Assembly (NCBI RefSeq): GCF_014648515.1
Contig: NZ_BMRG01000001.1
Span: 67,052 to 131,051, forward strand
DNA: 64,000 nucleotides
Direction: 5' to 3'
DNA from: Saccharothrix coeruleofusca
Lineage (GTDB): Bacteria; Actinomycetota; Actinomycetes; Mycobacteriales; Pseudonocardiaceae
The notes under the pieces are model-generated. The model saw only the letters and a list, made by a program, of their open reading frames with translations, did not search any database and was not told the DNA's origin. A program made the position numbers and the translations under genes. The first letter of the stretch is position 1. Each line of letters begins with the position of its first letter. This document shows, one piece after another, positions 1 through 7,720 of this stretch.

Positions 1-1
1 G

Positions 2-820
2 CACGCGCATGAGCACAGCCACGACCAGGCCGAGATCCTCGACCTGGACGCGGAAGTGCTCGCGGAGCACATCGCGTCCATCGTCGACTGGCTGCCCGTC
101 AACACGGCTCCGCGCCGGATCGCGGACCTGGGCTGCGGCACCGGCGCGGGCACCTTCGCCCTGCTCGCCCGCTTCCCCGAGGCCCGCGTGACCGCCGTCG
201 ACTCCTCGCCGGAGCACCTGCGCCGGCTGGCGGAGAAGGCCCGAGCGGCCGGGGTCGCCGACCGCGTGCGCACCGTCCAGGCCGACCTGGACGCGTCGTG
301 GCCGGAACTCGGCGCACCGGACCTGGTGTGGGCCTCGGCCTCGCTGCACCACCTGACCGACCCCGAGCGCGCCCTGCGCCGGGTGCGCGACGCGCTCACC
401 CCCGGCGGGCTGTTCGCCGTGGTCGAGCTGGCGGGCTTCCCCCGCTTCCTGCCCGAGGACGCCCCCGAGGAGCGCCCCGGCCTGGAGGAGCGCTGCCACG
501 CCGTGACCGAGGGCCGCCACGCCGAGCGGATGCCCCACCGCGGCGCCGACTGGGGACCGAGGCTGACCGCGGCCGGCTTCACCGTCGAGGGCGAGCGCAC
601 CCTCAGCGTCCACATCGAGCAGTCCCGGTCCGAGGCCGTGGTCCGCTACGCGCTCAACGGTTTGCGGCGAATCCGCGAGGTCGTCGCCGACGCGCTGCCC
701 GCCGACGACCTCGCCGCGCTGGACCGGCTGCTCGACACCGACGGCCCGCACAGCCTCCTGCGCCGCGACGACCTCGCGGTGCGCACCGAGCGGACCGTGT
801 GGGCCGCACGCCGAATCTGA
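2..820 (+). CDS. Class I SAM-dependent methyltransferase, 5' end outside window
   Basis: The reading frame is open from the first bases of the window (a His/Glu-rich stretch HAHEHSHDQAEILDLDAE), so the real start lies upstream; a GTG at 56 is an internal codon. The SAM-binding motif I IADLGCGTGAG is encoded near 118-150, followed by an acidic strand end (VTAVDSSPEH), and the DLVWASASLHHL and LTPGGLFAVVEL segments are the usual motifs II-III of Rossmann-fold methyltransferases. The His-rich head is common in actinobacterial members. The acceptor substrate cannot be read from sequence. It is followed after 18 bp by two co-directional genes, probably one operon. Confidence 0.85.
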   Translation, partial: HAHEHSHDQAEILDLDAEVLAEHIASIVDWLPVNTAPRRIADLGCGTGAGTFALLARFPEARVTAVDSSPEHLRRLAEKARAAGVADRVRTVQADLDASWPELGAPDLVWASASLHHLTDPERALRRVRDALTPGGLFAVVELAGFPRFLPEDAPEERPGLEERCHAVTEGRHAERMPHRGADWGPRLTAAGFTVEGERTLSVHIEQSRSEAVVRYALNGLRRIREVVADALPADDLAALDRLLDTDGPHSLLRRDDLAVRTERTVWAARRI

Positions 821-838
821 GAACGGAGAAGGGGAACC

Positions 839-1651
839 ATGAGCGGGACCGAGCAGGCGAGCCGACCGCCCGCCGAGCACGAGGCGTGGCGCAGGAGCAG
901 GTGGGAGGAGATCGCGGGCCCCAACGGCAAGGCCAAGGTGGTCGCCAACGGCCGGGTGGCGGGCCGGGAGCCGCGGACCGTCGCCGGTGTCCCGGGGCGG
1001 TGGAGCGTCACCGAGGCGGGCGCGCTGACCGTGACGGCCACCGCCGGGGACGGCCTGCGGGTCAACGGCGAGGTGGTGGACGGGACGGTCGAAGTGCCCT
1101 CCGGCAGCTCCCTGGAACTGCCCGAGGGACGCGCGGGCTTCGCGGGCGGCGCGGACGGGTTCTACGGGCTGGTCGTGATGGACCCGCTGGCGCTCGAGCG
1201 CTCCGGCCTCAGCGGCGTCGACGCCTACCCCTACGACCCGGCCTGGGTCTTCGAGGGCCGGTACCGCGCGGCTCCGGAGGGCCGCCGCGTCGAGGTGGGG
1301 CGTCTGACGAGCCCCCGCAGCACGGAGGCCATCCTGGCCCCCGTCGACCTCGTCGTCACCATCGACGGCACCGAGCACGTGCTGACCGTGCTGGAGGACA
1401 TGCCGGGCCAGCGGCTGGTGGTCTTCACCGACGAGACCAGCGGGGACGGCACGCCCGAGATCGGCCGCTGGCTGGTGCTGCCCCCGCTCGACCCCGGCAG
1501 CGCGGTGACCGTCGACTTCAACCGGGCGACGCTGTCGCACCACCACCTGTCCCCCACCGTTTTCACCTGCCCGCTCGCGCCCGCCGGCAACCACCTGCCG
1601 ATGCGGGTCGAAGCGGGAGAACGCGCTCTCACCCGAGGAAGTGACGCATGA
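839..1651 (+). CDS. DUF1684 family protein
   Basis: A 270-residue cytosolic protein with no signal peptide. The C-terminal part carries the DUF1684 pattern: FTDETSGDGTPEIGRW, then VDFNRA, then FTCPLAPAGNHLP and EAGE. The usual Asn-Pro-x-Cys segment after DFNRA is replaced by SHHHLSPTVFTCP, so this copy is divergent. The start ATG has a GGAGAAGGGG ribosome site just upstream. The stop overlaps the next start by 4 bp, implying translational coupling with the SnoaL-like gene. The biochemical role of the family is unknown to me. Confidence 0.75.
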   Translation: MSGTEQASRPPAEHEAWRRSRWEEIAGPNGKAKVVANGRVAGREPRTVAGVPGRWSVTEAGALTVTATAGDGLRVNGEVVDGTVEVPSGSSLELPEGRAGFAGGADGFYGLVVMDPLALERSGLSGVDAYPYDPAWVFEGRYRAAPEGRRVEVGRLTSPRSTEAILAPVDLVVTIDGTEHVLTVLEDMPGQRLVVFTDETSGDGTPEIGRWLVLPPLDPGSAVTVDFNRATLSHHHLSPTVFTCPLAPAGNHLPMRVEAGERALTRGSDA

Positions 1652-2010
1652 GCCAGGAGCTCGAGGACAAGGCCATCACCTACCTGCGCCACCTGGAGGC
1701 GCGCGACTGGGCGGCCGCGCGGGCGATGTGCGCCGACACGGCCACCGTCTGGCACAACGACGGCAAGGGCGACGAGACCATCCAGGACAACATCGGCGGG
1801 ATGGAGGCGCAGATCGGCTCGATCGAGTCGATGCGCTACGAGGTCGTGCGGCAGTTCGCCCGGCCCGGCGAAGTCCTCCAGCAGCACGTGATCCACGTGT
1901 CCACTGTGGACGGCACGCGCGGGCAGGTGCACGCCGCGGTGTACTTCCGCTTCGAGGACGGCCTGATCACCCGCATCGAGGAGTACGCCAACTTCGTGCC
2001 CGCGTCCTGA
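1648..2010 (+). CDS. SnoaL-like / NTF2-fold protein
   Basis: A 120-residue protein beginning with a helix and the pattern YLRHLEARDWAAARAM...ATVWHNDGKG, ending in YFRFEDGLITRIEEYANFV. This is the cone-shaped alpha+beta NTF2-like fold of SnoaL-type cyclases and isomerases; most family members are small-molecule binding or isomerising enzymes of unassigned substrate. It overlaps the DUF1684 gene by 4 bp (ATGA) and ends 3 bp before the convergent GlxA-type regulator. It is the last gene of the left-edge operon. Confidence 0.75.
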   Translation: MSQELEDKAITYLRHLEARDWAAARAMCADTATVWHNDGKGDETIQDNIGGMEAQIGSIESMRYEVVRQFARPGEVLQQHVIHVSTVDGTRGQVHAAVYFRFEDGLITRIEEYANFVPAS

Positions 2011-2013
2011 TCG

Positions 2014-2997
2014 TCAGTCCGCGGGTGCGCGGCCTTCCAGCGGCTGGGCGCGGAAGGTCCTGCGGTAGGCGTGCGGCGAGGTGCCGACGATCCTGCCGAA
2101 GTGGTGGCGCAGGGTGTTGGCCGCGCCCAGCCCGGCCTCCCGCGCCACCCGCTCCACCGGCAGGTCGGTGGTCTCCAGCAGCTGCTGCGCGCGCCGGACG
2201 CGGGCCCGCAGCAACCACCGCATCGGCGCGCTGCCCACCTCCTGCTGGAACCGGCGGCTCAGGCTGCGCTGGCTCAGCCCCGCGTGCCGGGCGATGCCCG
2301 CCAGGGTGAGCGGCTGGCTCAGGTTGGCCTCCAGCCAGGCCAGGGTGGGCTGGAGCGAGGCGTCGGGCTCGGAGGGGTCGACGTGGCGGAGGAACTGGGC
2401 CTGGCCGCCGTCGCGCTGCGGCGGCATCACGATCACCCTGGCGACCTCGGCGGCCAGCGCCGCGCCGTGGTCGCGGCGCAGCAGGTGCAGGCACAGGTCC
2501 AGGCCCGCCGCCACGCCCGCCGAGGTGAGCACCGCCCCCTCGTCGACGAACAGCACCGACGGGTCCACCTCGACCTCGGGGTGGCGGCGGGCCAGCTCGG
2601 CGGCGTGCTTCCAGTGCGTGGTCGCCCGCTTGCCCGCCAGCAGGCCGGTGCGGGCCAGGTCGAACGCCCCGGTGCAGATCGACGCGACCCGCGCGCCACT
2701 GGCCGCCGCCGCCCGCACCGCGTCCAGCGCCTCCTCCGGCGGGTCGTCGAGGAAACCGGTGCGGGCCAGGAGGAACACCGTGTCGGCGGCCTCCAGCCCG
2801 GCCAGTCCCTCCAGGCCCCACGGGGCGCGGAAGGCCAGCCGCCCGGACTCGACGTGGACCGGGTCCTGGGGGGAGCAGACGCGCACCTCGTAGGGAGGTC
2901 CGCCGACCCAGCCGGTGGCCGTCTCGAACACCAGGCACGGAATCGTCAGCTCGAACCCCACGGTGCCGTCGAGGGCCAGGACAGCGATCACGGGCAT
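2014..2997 (-). CDS. GlxA-type transcriptional regulator (DJ-1/PfpI + AraC HTH)
   Basis: A 327-residue regulator. Residues 1 to about 165 form a DJ-1/PfpI-type amidotransferase-like domain with the conserved ASICTGAFDLARTGLLAG elbow around its Cys. Residues about 215-315 form an AraC double helix-turn-helix (TLAGIARHAGLSQRSLSRRF and VERVAREAGLG...LRHHFGRIVGTSPHAYRR). Such proteins activate or repress neighbouring catabolic genes in response to a ligand. A minus-strand TAACAT -10-like box lies just upstream of the ATG, so the mRNA may be leaderless. Its likely target is the divergent HD-domain gene or its own promoter. Confidence 0.88.
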   Translation of the reverse strand: MPVIAVLALDGTVGFELTIPCLVFETATGWVGGPPYEVRVCSPQDPVHVESGRLAFRAPWGLEGLAGLEAADTVFLLARTGFLDDPPEEALDAVRAAAASGARVASICTGAFDLARTGLLAGKRATTHWKHAAELARRHPEVEVDPSVLFVDEGAVLTSAGVAAGLDLCLHLLRRDHGAALAAEVARVIVMPPQRDGGQAQFLRHVDPSEPDASLQPTLAWLEANLSQPLTLAGIARHAGLSQRSLSRRFQQEVGSAPMRWLLRARVRRAQQLLETTDLPVERVAREAGLGAANTLRHHFGRIVGTSPHAYRRTFRAQPLEGRAPAD

Positions 2998-3050
2998 GGC
3001 AAGATGTTAGCGACATACGGCCTTCTGGCCACTGGTTGCGCCGGGACGGA

Positions 3051-3074
3051 CCGGACACGATCAGCGGTGTCCGG
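3051..3074. promoter_or_regulatory. Inverted repeat between GlxA-type regulator and HD gene
   Basis: Perfect 8-bp arms CCGGACAC and GTGTCCGG flank an 8-nt spacer in the 102-bp divergent intergenic region. The position suits an operator for the GlxA-type regulator. Function is inferred from symmetry and position only. Confidence 0.45.
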
Positions 3075-3099
3075 AACGACCACACCGCTTGGAGCGCCG

Positions 3100-3765
3100 A
3101 TGTCCGCCCTGCGCGAGAACGCCTTGCACGAGAAGTTCGACCTGCCGGGGACCGACCTGGCCCGCGCCGCCTGCCAATTCGCCGAGGAGCAGGAGGGGCC
3201 CTACCTGTTCAACCACAGCGTGCGCAGCTACCTGTACGGCCGCGCCCTCGGGGAGCACCGGGGGCTGCGCCCCGGCGCCGACTACGACGACGAGCTGCTG
3301 TTCCTCAGCTGCGTGCTGCACGACCTCGGGCTGAGCGCCCAGGACCGGGGCGACCAGCGGTTCGAGGTGGGCGGCGCGGACGCGGCGGCCCGGTTCCTGC
3401 GCGAGCGGGACGTGCCCGAGGAGCGCGTGGAGGTCGTCTGGGACTCCATCGCCCTGCACACCAGCCTGGGCATCGCCTCCCGCAAGCGGCCGGAGATCGC
3501 CCTGCTGCACCTGGGCGCGGGCGCCGACGTCGCCGGGGACGGCCTGGACCTGCTCCCCGCCGACCTGGTGACCGAGGCGGAGGACCTGCTGCCCCGGCTC
3601 GACCTCATCACGTCGATCACCGACGCCATCGTCGAACACGCCAAGGCCGACCCGCGCCGGGCCCCGCTGGGCACCTTCCCCTCCCTGCTGGTGGCCGAGT
3701 TCGCCCCCGAGCACGCCCAGCCGGGCTGGCGGCAGGTCGTGGCGGCGCACGCCGCGTCCCACTGA
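3100..3765 (+). CDS. HD-domain hydrolase
   Basis: A 221-residue protein starting at the ATG MSALRENALHEKF. It has the HD metal-binding signature: His39 in LFNHSVRSYLYG, His74-Asp75 in CVLHDLGL, a further His at about 120 (ALHTSLGI), and a downstream Asp in ITDAIVEHAK. This layout matches small HD phosphohydrolases related to cyanamide hydratase-like proteins; the substrate is not determinable here. It is divergent from the GlxA-type regulator and convergent with the next hydrolase, 20 bp away. Longer upstream in-frame sequence runs into the regulator gene and is not used. Confidence 0.8.
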   Translation: MSALRENALHEKFDLPGTDLARAACQFAEEQEGPYLFNHSVRSYLYGRALGEHRGLRPGADYDDELLFLSCVLHDLGLSAQDRGDQRFEVGGADAAARFLRERDVPEERVEVVWDSIALHTSLGIASRKRPEIALLHLGAGADVAGDGLDLLPADLVTEAEDLLPRLDLITSITDAIVEHAKADPRRAPLGTFPSLLVAEFAPEHAQPGWRQVVAAHAASH

Positions 3766-3785
3766 AAGGGGCGCAGGGAAGGGCG

Positions 3786-4652
3786 CTACCGGCTTGCCGC
3801 GGTGTCGAGGAAGTCGGCGATCAGCGGGGCGATGGCGGGCAGGTGGTCCTCCAGGGCGAAGTGGCCGGTGTCGAACAGGTGCAGCGCGGCATCCGGCACG
3901 TCGCACAGGTAGGCCCGCGCCCCGGCCTCGGTGAAGAACGGGTCGTTGACGCCCCAGGCGATCAGCGTCGGCGGGCGGTGCTCGCGCAGCCACGCCTGCC
4001 AGTCCGGGTAGGACTCGACGTTGCGGTGGTAGTCGTAGGCCAGGGCGAGCTGGGCCCGCTTGCGCCCCGGCTGGTCGAGGAAGAACTGGTCGAGCAGCCA
4101 GCCCTCCGGCGCGACCAGCGCGGGGTCGGCGGTGCCGCCCTCGTACTGGGCGCGGGTCGCGTCGAGGGTGAACAGGTCCATGATGGTGCGCTCGGCGCCG
4201 GGGGTGTCGGGGGTGAGGGCGATGAAGTCCCGCGCCGCGTCCGACAGGCCCTCGGCGTAGGCGTTGCCGTTCTGCACGACCAGCCCGGTGATCCGCTCCG
4301 GCGCGCGCAGCGCCAGCCGGAAGCCGACGGGTGCGCCGAAGTCGAACAGGTACAGCGCGAAGCGGGTCAGGCCCAGGCGGTCCACGAAGCCCTCGACGAC
4401 GTCGGCGAGGCGGTCGAACGAGTAGGTGAAGCCGTCCGGGGCGCGGGTGTGGCCGAAGCCGGGGTAGTCGGGCGCGATCAGCCGGTAGCGCGCGCCGAGG
4501 GCGTCGAGGAGTCGGCGGAACTGGTGCGAGGCGGACGGGAAACCGTGCAGCAGCAACAGGACCGGCGCGTCCGGCCGGTCCGGCAGGGACTCCCGGTAGA
4601 AGACCTCCACCCCGTCGACGAGGACGTGGCGGTGGGCGACGCGAGCGAGCAT
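3786..4652 (-). CDS. Alpha/beta hydrolase with Asp nucleophile (epoxide hydrolase / dehalogenase type)
   Basis: A 288-residue alpha/beta hydrolase. The oxyanion motif LLLLHGFPSASHQFRRL is followed by the nucleophile elbow YLFDFGAPVGF, with Asp where esterases have Ser. That residue, with WGVNDPFF and the C-terminal GHFALEDH histidine, points to the epoxide hydrolase/haloalkane dehalogenase side of the superfamily rather than an esterase. An AAGGAGG ribosome site lies 8 nt before the ATG. The consensus promoter at 4685-4713 overlaps an inverted repeat, and the divergent CGNR gene is the natural regulator candidate. The substrate is unknown. Confidence 0.82.
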   Translation of the reverse strand: MLARVAHRHVLVDGVEVFYRESLPDRPDAPVLLLLHGFPSASHQFRRLLDALGARYRLIAPDYPGFGHTRAPDGFTYSFDRLADVVEGFVDRLGLTRFALYLFDFGAPVGFRLALRAPERITGLVVQNGNAYAEGLSDAARDFIALTPDTPGAERTIMDLFTLDATRAQYEGGTADPALVAPEGWLLDQFFLDQPGRKRAQLALAYDYHRNVESYPDWQAWLREHRPPTLIAWGVNDPFFTEAGARAYLCDVPDAALHLFDTGHFALEDHLPAIAPLIADFLDTAASR

Positions 4653-4679
4653 GTCACATGCCTCCTTGGCGCGATGATG

Positions 4680-4713
4680 CGTTAGTTATAGCTCTGTTGA
4701 TCTAACGGGTCAA
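4680..4713 (-). promoter_or_regulatory. Promoter and operator of the hydrolase gene
   Basis: On the minus strand TTGACC (4713-4708) and TATAAC (4690-4685) are separated by exactly 17 bp, close to the sigma-70-type consensus. Inverted arms CGTTAG (4680-4685) and CTAACG (4702-4707) enclose the spacer and -10 box, as expected of a repressor site. Confidence 0.6.
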
Positions 4714-4736
4714 TCGCCCTTGGTAGCATTAGTCAC

Positions 4737-5330
4737 ATGAGTGACGCCGAACCGCTCACCGGTGAACCCCTCGCGCTGGACCTGGTCAACACCCGTCCGG
4801 CGACCGAGGACGGCCGCGCCGACCTGCTCGACACGCCGCAGCGGCTGGCCGCCTGGGTGGCCCGACAACCCGCGCTCCACGTGGAGGCGGGCGACGCCGC
4901 ACCGACGGCGGCCGACCTCGCGCCCGTGCACGCCGCGCGGGAGCAGGTCGACGCGGTCGTCCGGGCGCTGCTGGGCGGCGGCAGGCCGCCGGAGGCCGCC
5001 CTGCGCGGCCTGACCGAAGCCCAGCGCGCCGCGCCCGCCGTGCGGGAGTTGGCCTGGGACGGCGCGACCGTCACCGCGACCGCCCGGCGTGACGGCGGGC
5101 TCGGCGTCCGACTGGCCGCCCGGCTCGCCGAAGCCGCCGCCGACCTGCTCACCGACCCCGCGATCGGCCGCCTCAAGGAGTGCGAGGCGGAGGGGTGCGT
5201 GATGCTCTTCCTGCCCGCGCACCCCCGCAGGCGCTGGTGCTCCCCGACCCGCTGCGGCAACCGCGCCCGCGTCGCGCGCTACTACCAGCGCCAGAAATCG
5301 CGAACCGAGCGTTCGGACACCACGAACTGA
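4737..5330 (+). CDS. ABATE / CGNR zinc-finger transcriptional regulator
   Basis: A 197-residue protein with the N-terminal ABATE (stress-binding) pattern LTGEPLALDLVNTRPATEDG and a C-terminal CGNR treble-clef zinc finger: C-x4-C in KECEAEGCVMLF, then RRRWCSPTRCGNRARVARYY. Family members are putative DNA-binding regulators. A TAGCAT box lies 8 nt before the ATG, so the transcript may be leaderless. It is divergent from the Asp-nucleophile hydrolase and probably controls it. The last 10 codons are made of the first unit of the 22-bp intergenic repeat that begins at 5301. Confidence 0.85.
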   Translation: MSDAEPLTGEPLALDLVNTRPATEDGRADLLDTPQRLAAWVARQPALHVEAGDAAPTAADLAPVHAAREQVDAVVRALLGGGRPPEAALRGLTEAQRAAPAVRELAWDGATVTATARRDGGLGVRLAARLAEAAADLLTDPAIGRLKECEAEGCVMLFLPAHPRRRWCSPTRCGNRARVARYYQRQKSRTERSDTTN

Positions 5331-5359
5331 GCGTTCGCGCGTCACGAACCGAGCGTTCG
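5301..5359. repeat. 22-bp tandem repeat, locus A (3 units)
   Basis: Three copies of the 15-bp hyphenated palindrome CGAAC-N5-GTTCG occur at 5301-5315, 5323-5337 (one base changed: CGAACTGAGCGTTCG) and 5345-5359, at an exact 22-bp period. The first unit lies inside the 3' end of the CGNR gene. Related arrays occur at 27393, 50116, 61724 and 61956. Confidence 0.85.
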
Positions 5360-5372
5360 GGACGAGCTACCC

Positions 5373-5402
5373 TTGACAGGCAAGTGGGGACTTGCCTATA
5401 AC
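5373..5402 (+). promoter_or_regulatory. ArsR-VOC promoter with embedded operator
   Basis: TTGACA (5373-5378) and TATAAC (5397-5402) with an 18-bp spacer form a near-consensus promoter. A perfect inverted repeat AGGCAAGT-GGGG-ACTTGCCT (5378-5397) fills the spacer, so a bound dimer would block RNA polymerase. The predicted transcription start falls on the GTG start codon at 5410, giving a leaderless mRNA. Confidence 0.7.
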
Positions 5403-5409
5403 TGGACCG

Positions 5410-5706
5410 GTGGACGCCGACGCCGAACTGTTCAAGGCCATCGGTGACGCGACTCGGCGCACCATCCTGGACGAGCTGACCGAGAAGGACGGTCAGACGC
5501 TGTTCGAGATCTGCAGCAGGTTGACCATGAAGCACGGCTTGGGCTCCTCGCGGCAGGCCATCTCGCAGCACCTCGCGGTGCTCGAACAAGCAGGGCTGGT
5601 GCGCACCCGGCGGCAGGGCCGGTACAAGTTCCACCACCTCGACACGAGCCCGCTGCGCTCGATCGTCGAGCGGTGGCCCATCGACAGGGAGGCACCGAAC
5701 CCGTGA
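5410..5706 (+). CDS. ArsR-family winged-helix repressor
   Basis: A 98-residue winged helix-turn-helix protein: LFKAIGDATRRTILDELTEKDG, recognition helix region SSRQAISQHLAVLEQAGLV, and wing RTRRQGRYKFHHL. I place the start at GTG 5410 because the promoter -10 box ends at 5402. An in-frame TTG at 5392 lies inside the promoter. No Cys metal site is visible, so it belongs to the non-metal ArsR-like group usually paired with SRPBCC or VOC genes. Its stop overlaps the start of the VOC gene by 4 bp (GTGA). It probably represses its own operon through the palindrome at 5378-5397. Confidence 0.85.
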   Translation: MDADAELFKAIGDATRRTILDELTEKDGQTLFEICSRLTMKHGLGSSRQAISQHLAVLEQAGLVRTRRQGRYKFHHLDTSPLRSIVERWPIDREAPNP

Positions 5707-6095
5707 TCCGCGTCAGCATCACCAGCGTGTTCGTCGACGACCAGGCCAAGGCGCTGGCCTTCTACACCGAGAAGCTGGGCTTCACCAAGAAGACCGACCA
5801 GCCCGCGGGCGAGTTCCGCTGGCTCACCGTGGTCTCCCCCGCCGACCCGGACGGCGTCGAGCTGCTGCTGGAGCCGGACGCCCACCCGGCGGCCCGCCCG
5901 TTCAAGGAGGCACTGGTCGCCGATGGCATCCCGTTCACCCAGTTCACCGTGGACGACGTGCACGCCGAGGTCGAGCGGCTCAAGGGGCTGGGCGTGGAGT
6001 TCACCCAGGAGGCGACCGACCTGGGCCCGGTGGTCACCGCCGTGCTCGACGACACCTGCGGCAACCTGATCCAGCTCGCCGCGCTGAAGGAGTAG
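5703..6095 (+). CDS. VOC-family protein (glyoxalase/bleomycin-resistance fold)
   Basis: A 130-residue protein with the paired beta-alpha-beta-beta-beta modules of the vicinal oxygen chelate superfamily: IRVSITSVFVDDQAKALAFY at the start and VVTAVLDDTCGNLIQLAAL at the end. It begins at GTG 5703, overlapping the ArsR stop. Members include glyoxalases, dioxygenases and drug-binding proteins; the pairing with an ArsR-type repressor suggests an inducible small-molecule response. The downstream hairpin at 6102-6134 ends the operon. The substrate is not predictable. Confidence 0.85.
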   Translation: MIRVSITSVFVDDQAKALAFYTEKLGFTKKTDQPAGEFRWLTVVSPADPDGVELLLEPDAHPAARPFKEALVADGIPFTQFTVDDVHAEVERLKGLGVEFTQEATDLGPVVTAVLDDTCGNLIQLAALKE

Positions 6096-6101
6096 CCGCT
6101 C

Positions 6102-6134
6102 GTGGGGCACCGGGGTCCTGCCCCGGTGCCCCAC
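6102..6134. terminator. Bidirectional hairpin terminator
   Basis: Perfect 14-bp arms GTGGGGCACCGGGG and CCCCGGTGCCCCAC with a 5-nt loop fill the gap between two convergent VOC genes. There is no U tract, as is common in high-GC actinomycetes. Confidence 0.75.
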
Positions 6135-6137
6135 CGC

Positions 6138-6548
6138 TCAGCGCAACTCCTGGATGCGGACCAGGTTGCCCGCCGGGTCGCGGAAAGCGCAGTCCCGCAC
6201 CCCGTACGGCTGCTCGGTCGGCTCCTGGACGACCTCCGCGTCGCCCGCCTGCACCTTCTCGAACGTGGCGTCGAGGTCCTTGGTGGCCAGCAGGATCCAG
6301 CCGTAGGTGCCCTTGGCCATCATCTCGGTGATGGTGCGGCGCTCGTCCTCGGTCATGCCGGGGTCGGCGTCGGGCGGCGCGAGCAGGATGGAGGTGTCCG
6401 GCTGACCGGCCGGGCCGACCGTGATCCAGCGCATCCTGCCCTGCCCGACGTCGCTGCGGACCTCGAAGCCCAGGACGTCCCGGTAGAAGGCCAGCGACGC
6501 CTCCGGGTCGTCGTGCGGCAGGAAGCTCGTGTGGATGGTGATGTCCAT
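6138..6548 (-). CDS. VOC-family protein
   Basis: A 136-residue VOC-fold protein starting MDITIHTSFLPHDDPEASLAFY and ending in the typical VRDCAFRDPAGNLVRIQEL. It is only distantly like the convergent VOC gene 40 bp away, so it is not a recent duplicate. It begins 5 bp after the stop of the AraC-type regulator and is its likely target within one operon. The short segment MTEDERRTITEMMAKGTYG between the two half-modules is typical of actinobacterial glyoxalase-like proteins of unknown substrate. Confidence 0.85.
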   Translation of the reverse strand: MDITIHTSFLPHDDPEASLAFYRDVLGFEVRSDVGQGRMRWITVGPAGQPDTSILLAPPDADPGMTEDERRTITEMMAKGTYGWILLATKDLDATFEKVQAGDAEVVQEPTEQPYGVRDCAFRDPAGNLVRIQELR

Positions 6549-6553
6549 GGCGG

Positions 6554-7003
<450 letters not shown>

Positions 7004-7087
7004 CAGCGCATCCTGCCACGTCAGGGGTGTGACCCAAGGCATACGGCCGCGCCGCAGCACTGCCCGCCGCGCGCCCTCATACAGTGC

Positions 7088-7720
7088 ATGACGCAAGCTT
7101 CGACGGAGTCGAGCGGGGTGTCGGCATTGGACAGCGCCCCCGGCACAGGCCCCCCTCCCGAGTCCGACGCCGACCTGTGGAACCGCGTCGCGGCGAGCGG
7201 GCCGGAGGCGCACGCCGCGTTCACCGAGCTGTTCCAGCGGCACGCCGAGGCCGTGTGGAACTACGCCTACCGGCTCACCGCGTCCTGGTCGCAGGCCGAC
7301 GACCTGCTCTCCACCGCGTTCCTCAACGCCTGGCGCACCAGGGGAAGGGCGGTGCTGACCAGGGACTCGGCCCGCCCGTGGCTGTTCACCGTCACCGCCA
7401 GGCTGGCCCGCGACGAGCGGCGGGCCGTCGCGCGGCGAGCAGCGCTGCGCCAACTGCTGTCCCGCACCCCCGCCGAGCGCGACCACGCCGACGCGGTCGC
7501 CGAGGGCGACCTCGCCGAGCGCCGCCTGCGGCGCGTGCTGGCCGCCGTGGACCGCCTGCCGCGCGCCGAGCGGGAAGTCGTCCGGCTGTGCCTGCTCGGC
7601 GAGGTCTCCACGGCCGACGCGGCGCGGCTGCTCGGCATCGCCGAGGCCAGCGTCCGCTCCCGGACCTCGCGCGCCCGCGCCCGGCTGCGCGCCATGATCG
7701 AGGAGGACCCCGATGACTGA
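7088..7720 (+). CDS. ECF-type RNA polymerase sigma factor
   Basis: A 210-residue sigma factor. Region 2 reads FTELFQRHAEAVWNYAYRLT...QADDLLSTAFLNAW, and region 4 reads LPRAEREVVRLCLLGEVSTADAARLLGIAEASVRSR. Region 3 is absent, as in extracytoplasmic-function sigmas. The stop overlaps the next gene by 8 bp, so the membrane protein that follows is translationally coupled and may act as its anti-sigma or sensor partner. The trigger is unknown. Confidence 0.9.
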   Translation: MTQASTESSGVSALDSAPGTGPPPESDADLWNRVAASGPEAHAAFTELFQRHAEAVWNYAYRLTASWSQADDLLSTAFLNAWRTRGRAVLTRDSARPWLFTVTARLARDERRAVARRAALRQLLSRTPAERDHADAVAEGDLAERRLRRVLAAVDRLPRAEREVVRLCLLGEVSTADAARLLGIAEASVRSRTSRARARLRAMIEEDPDD

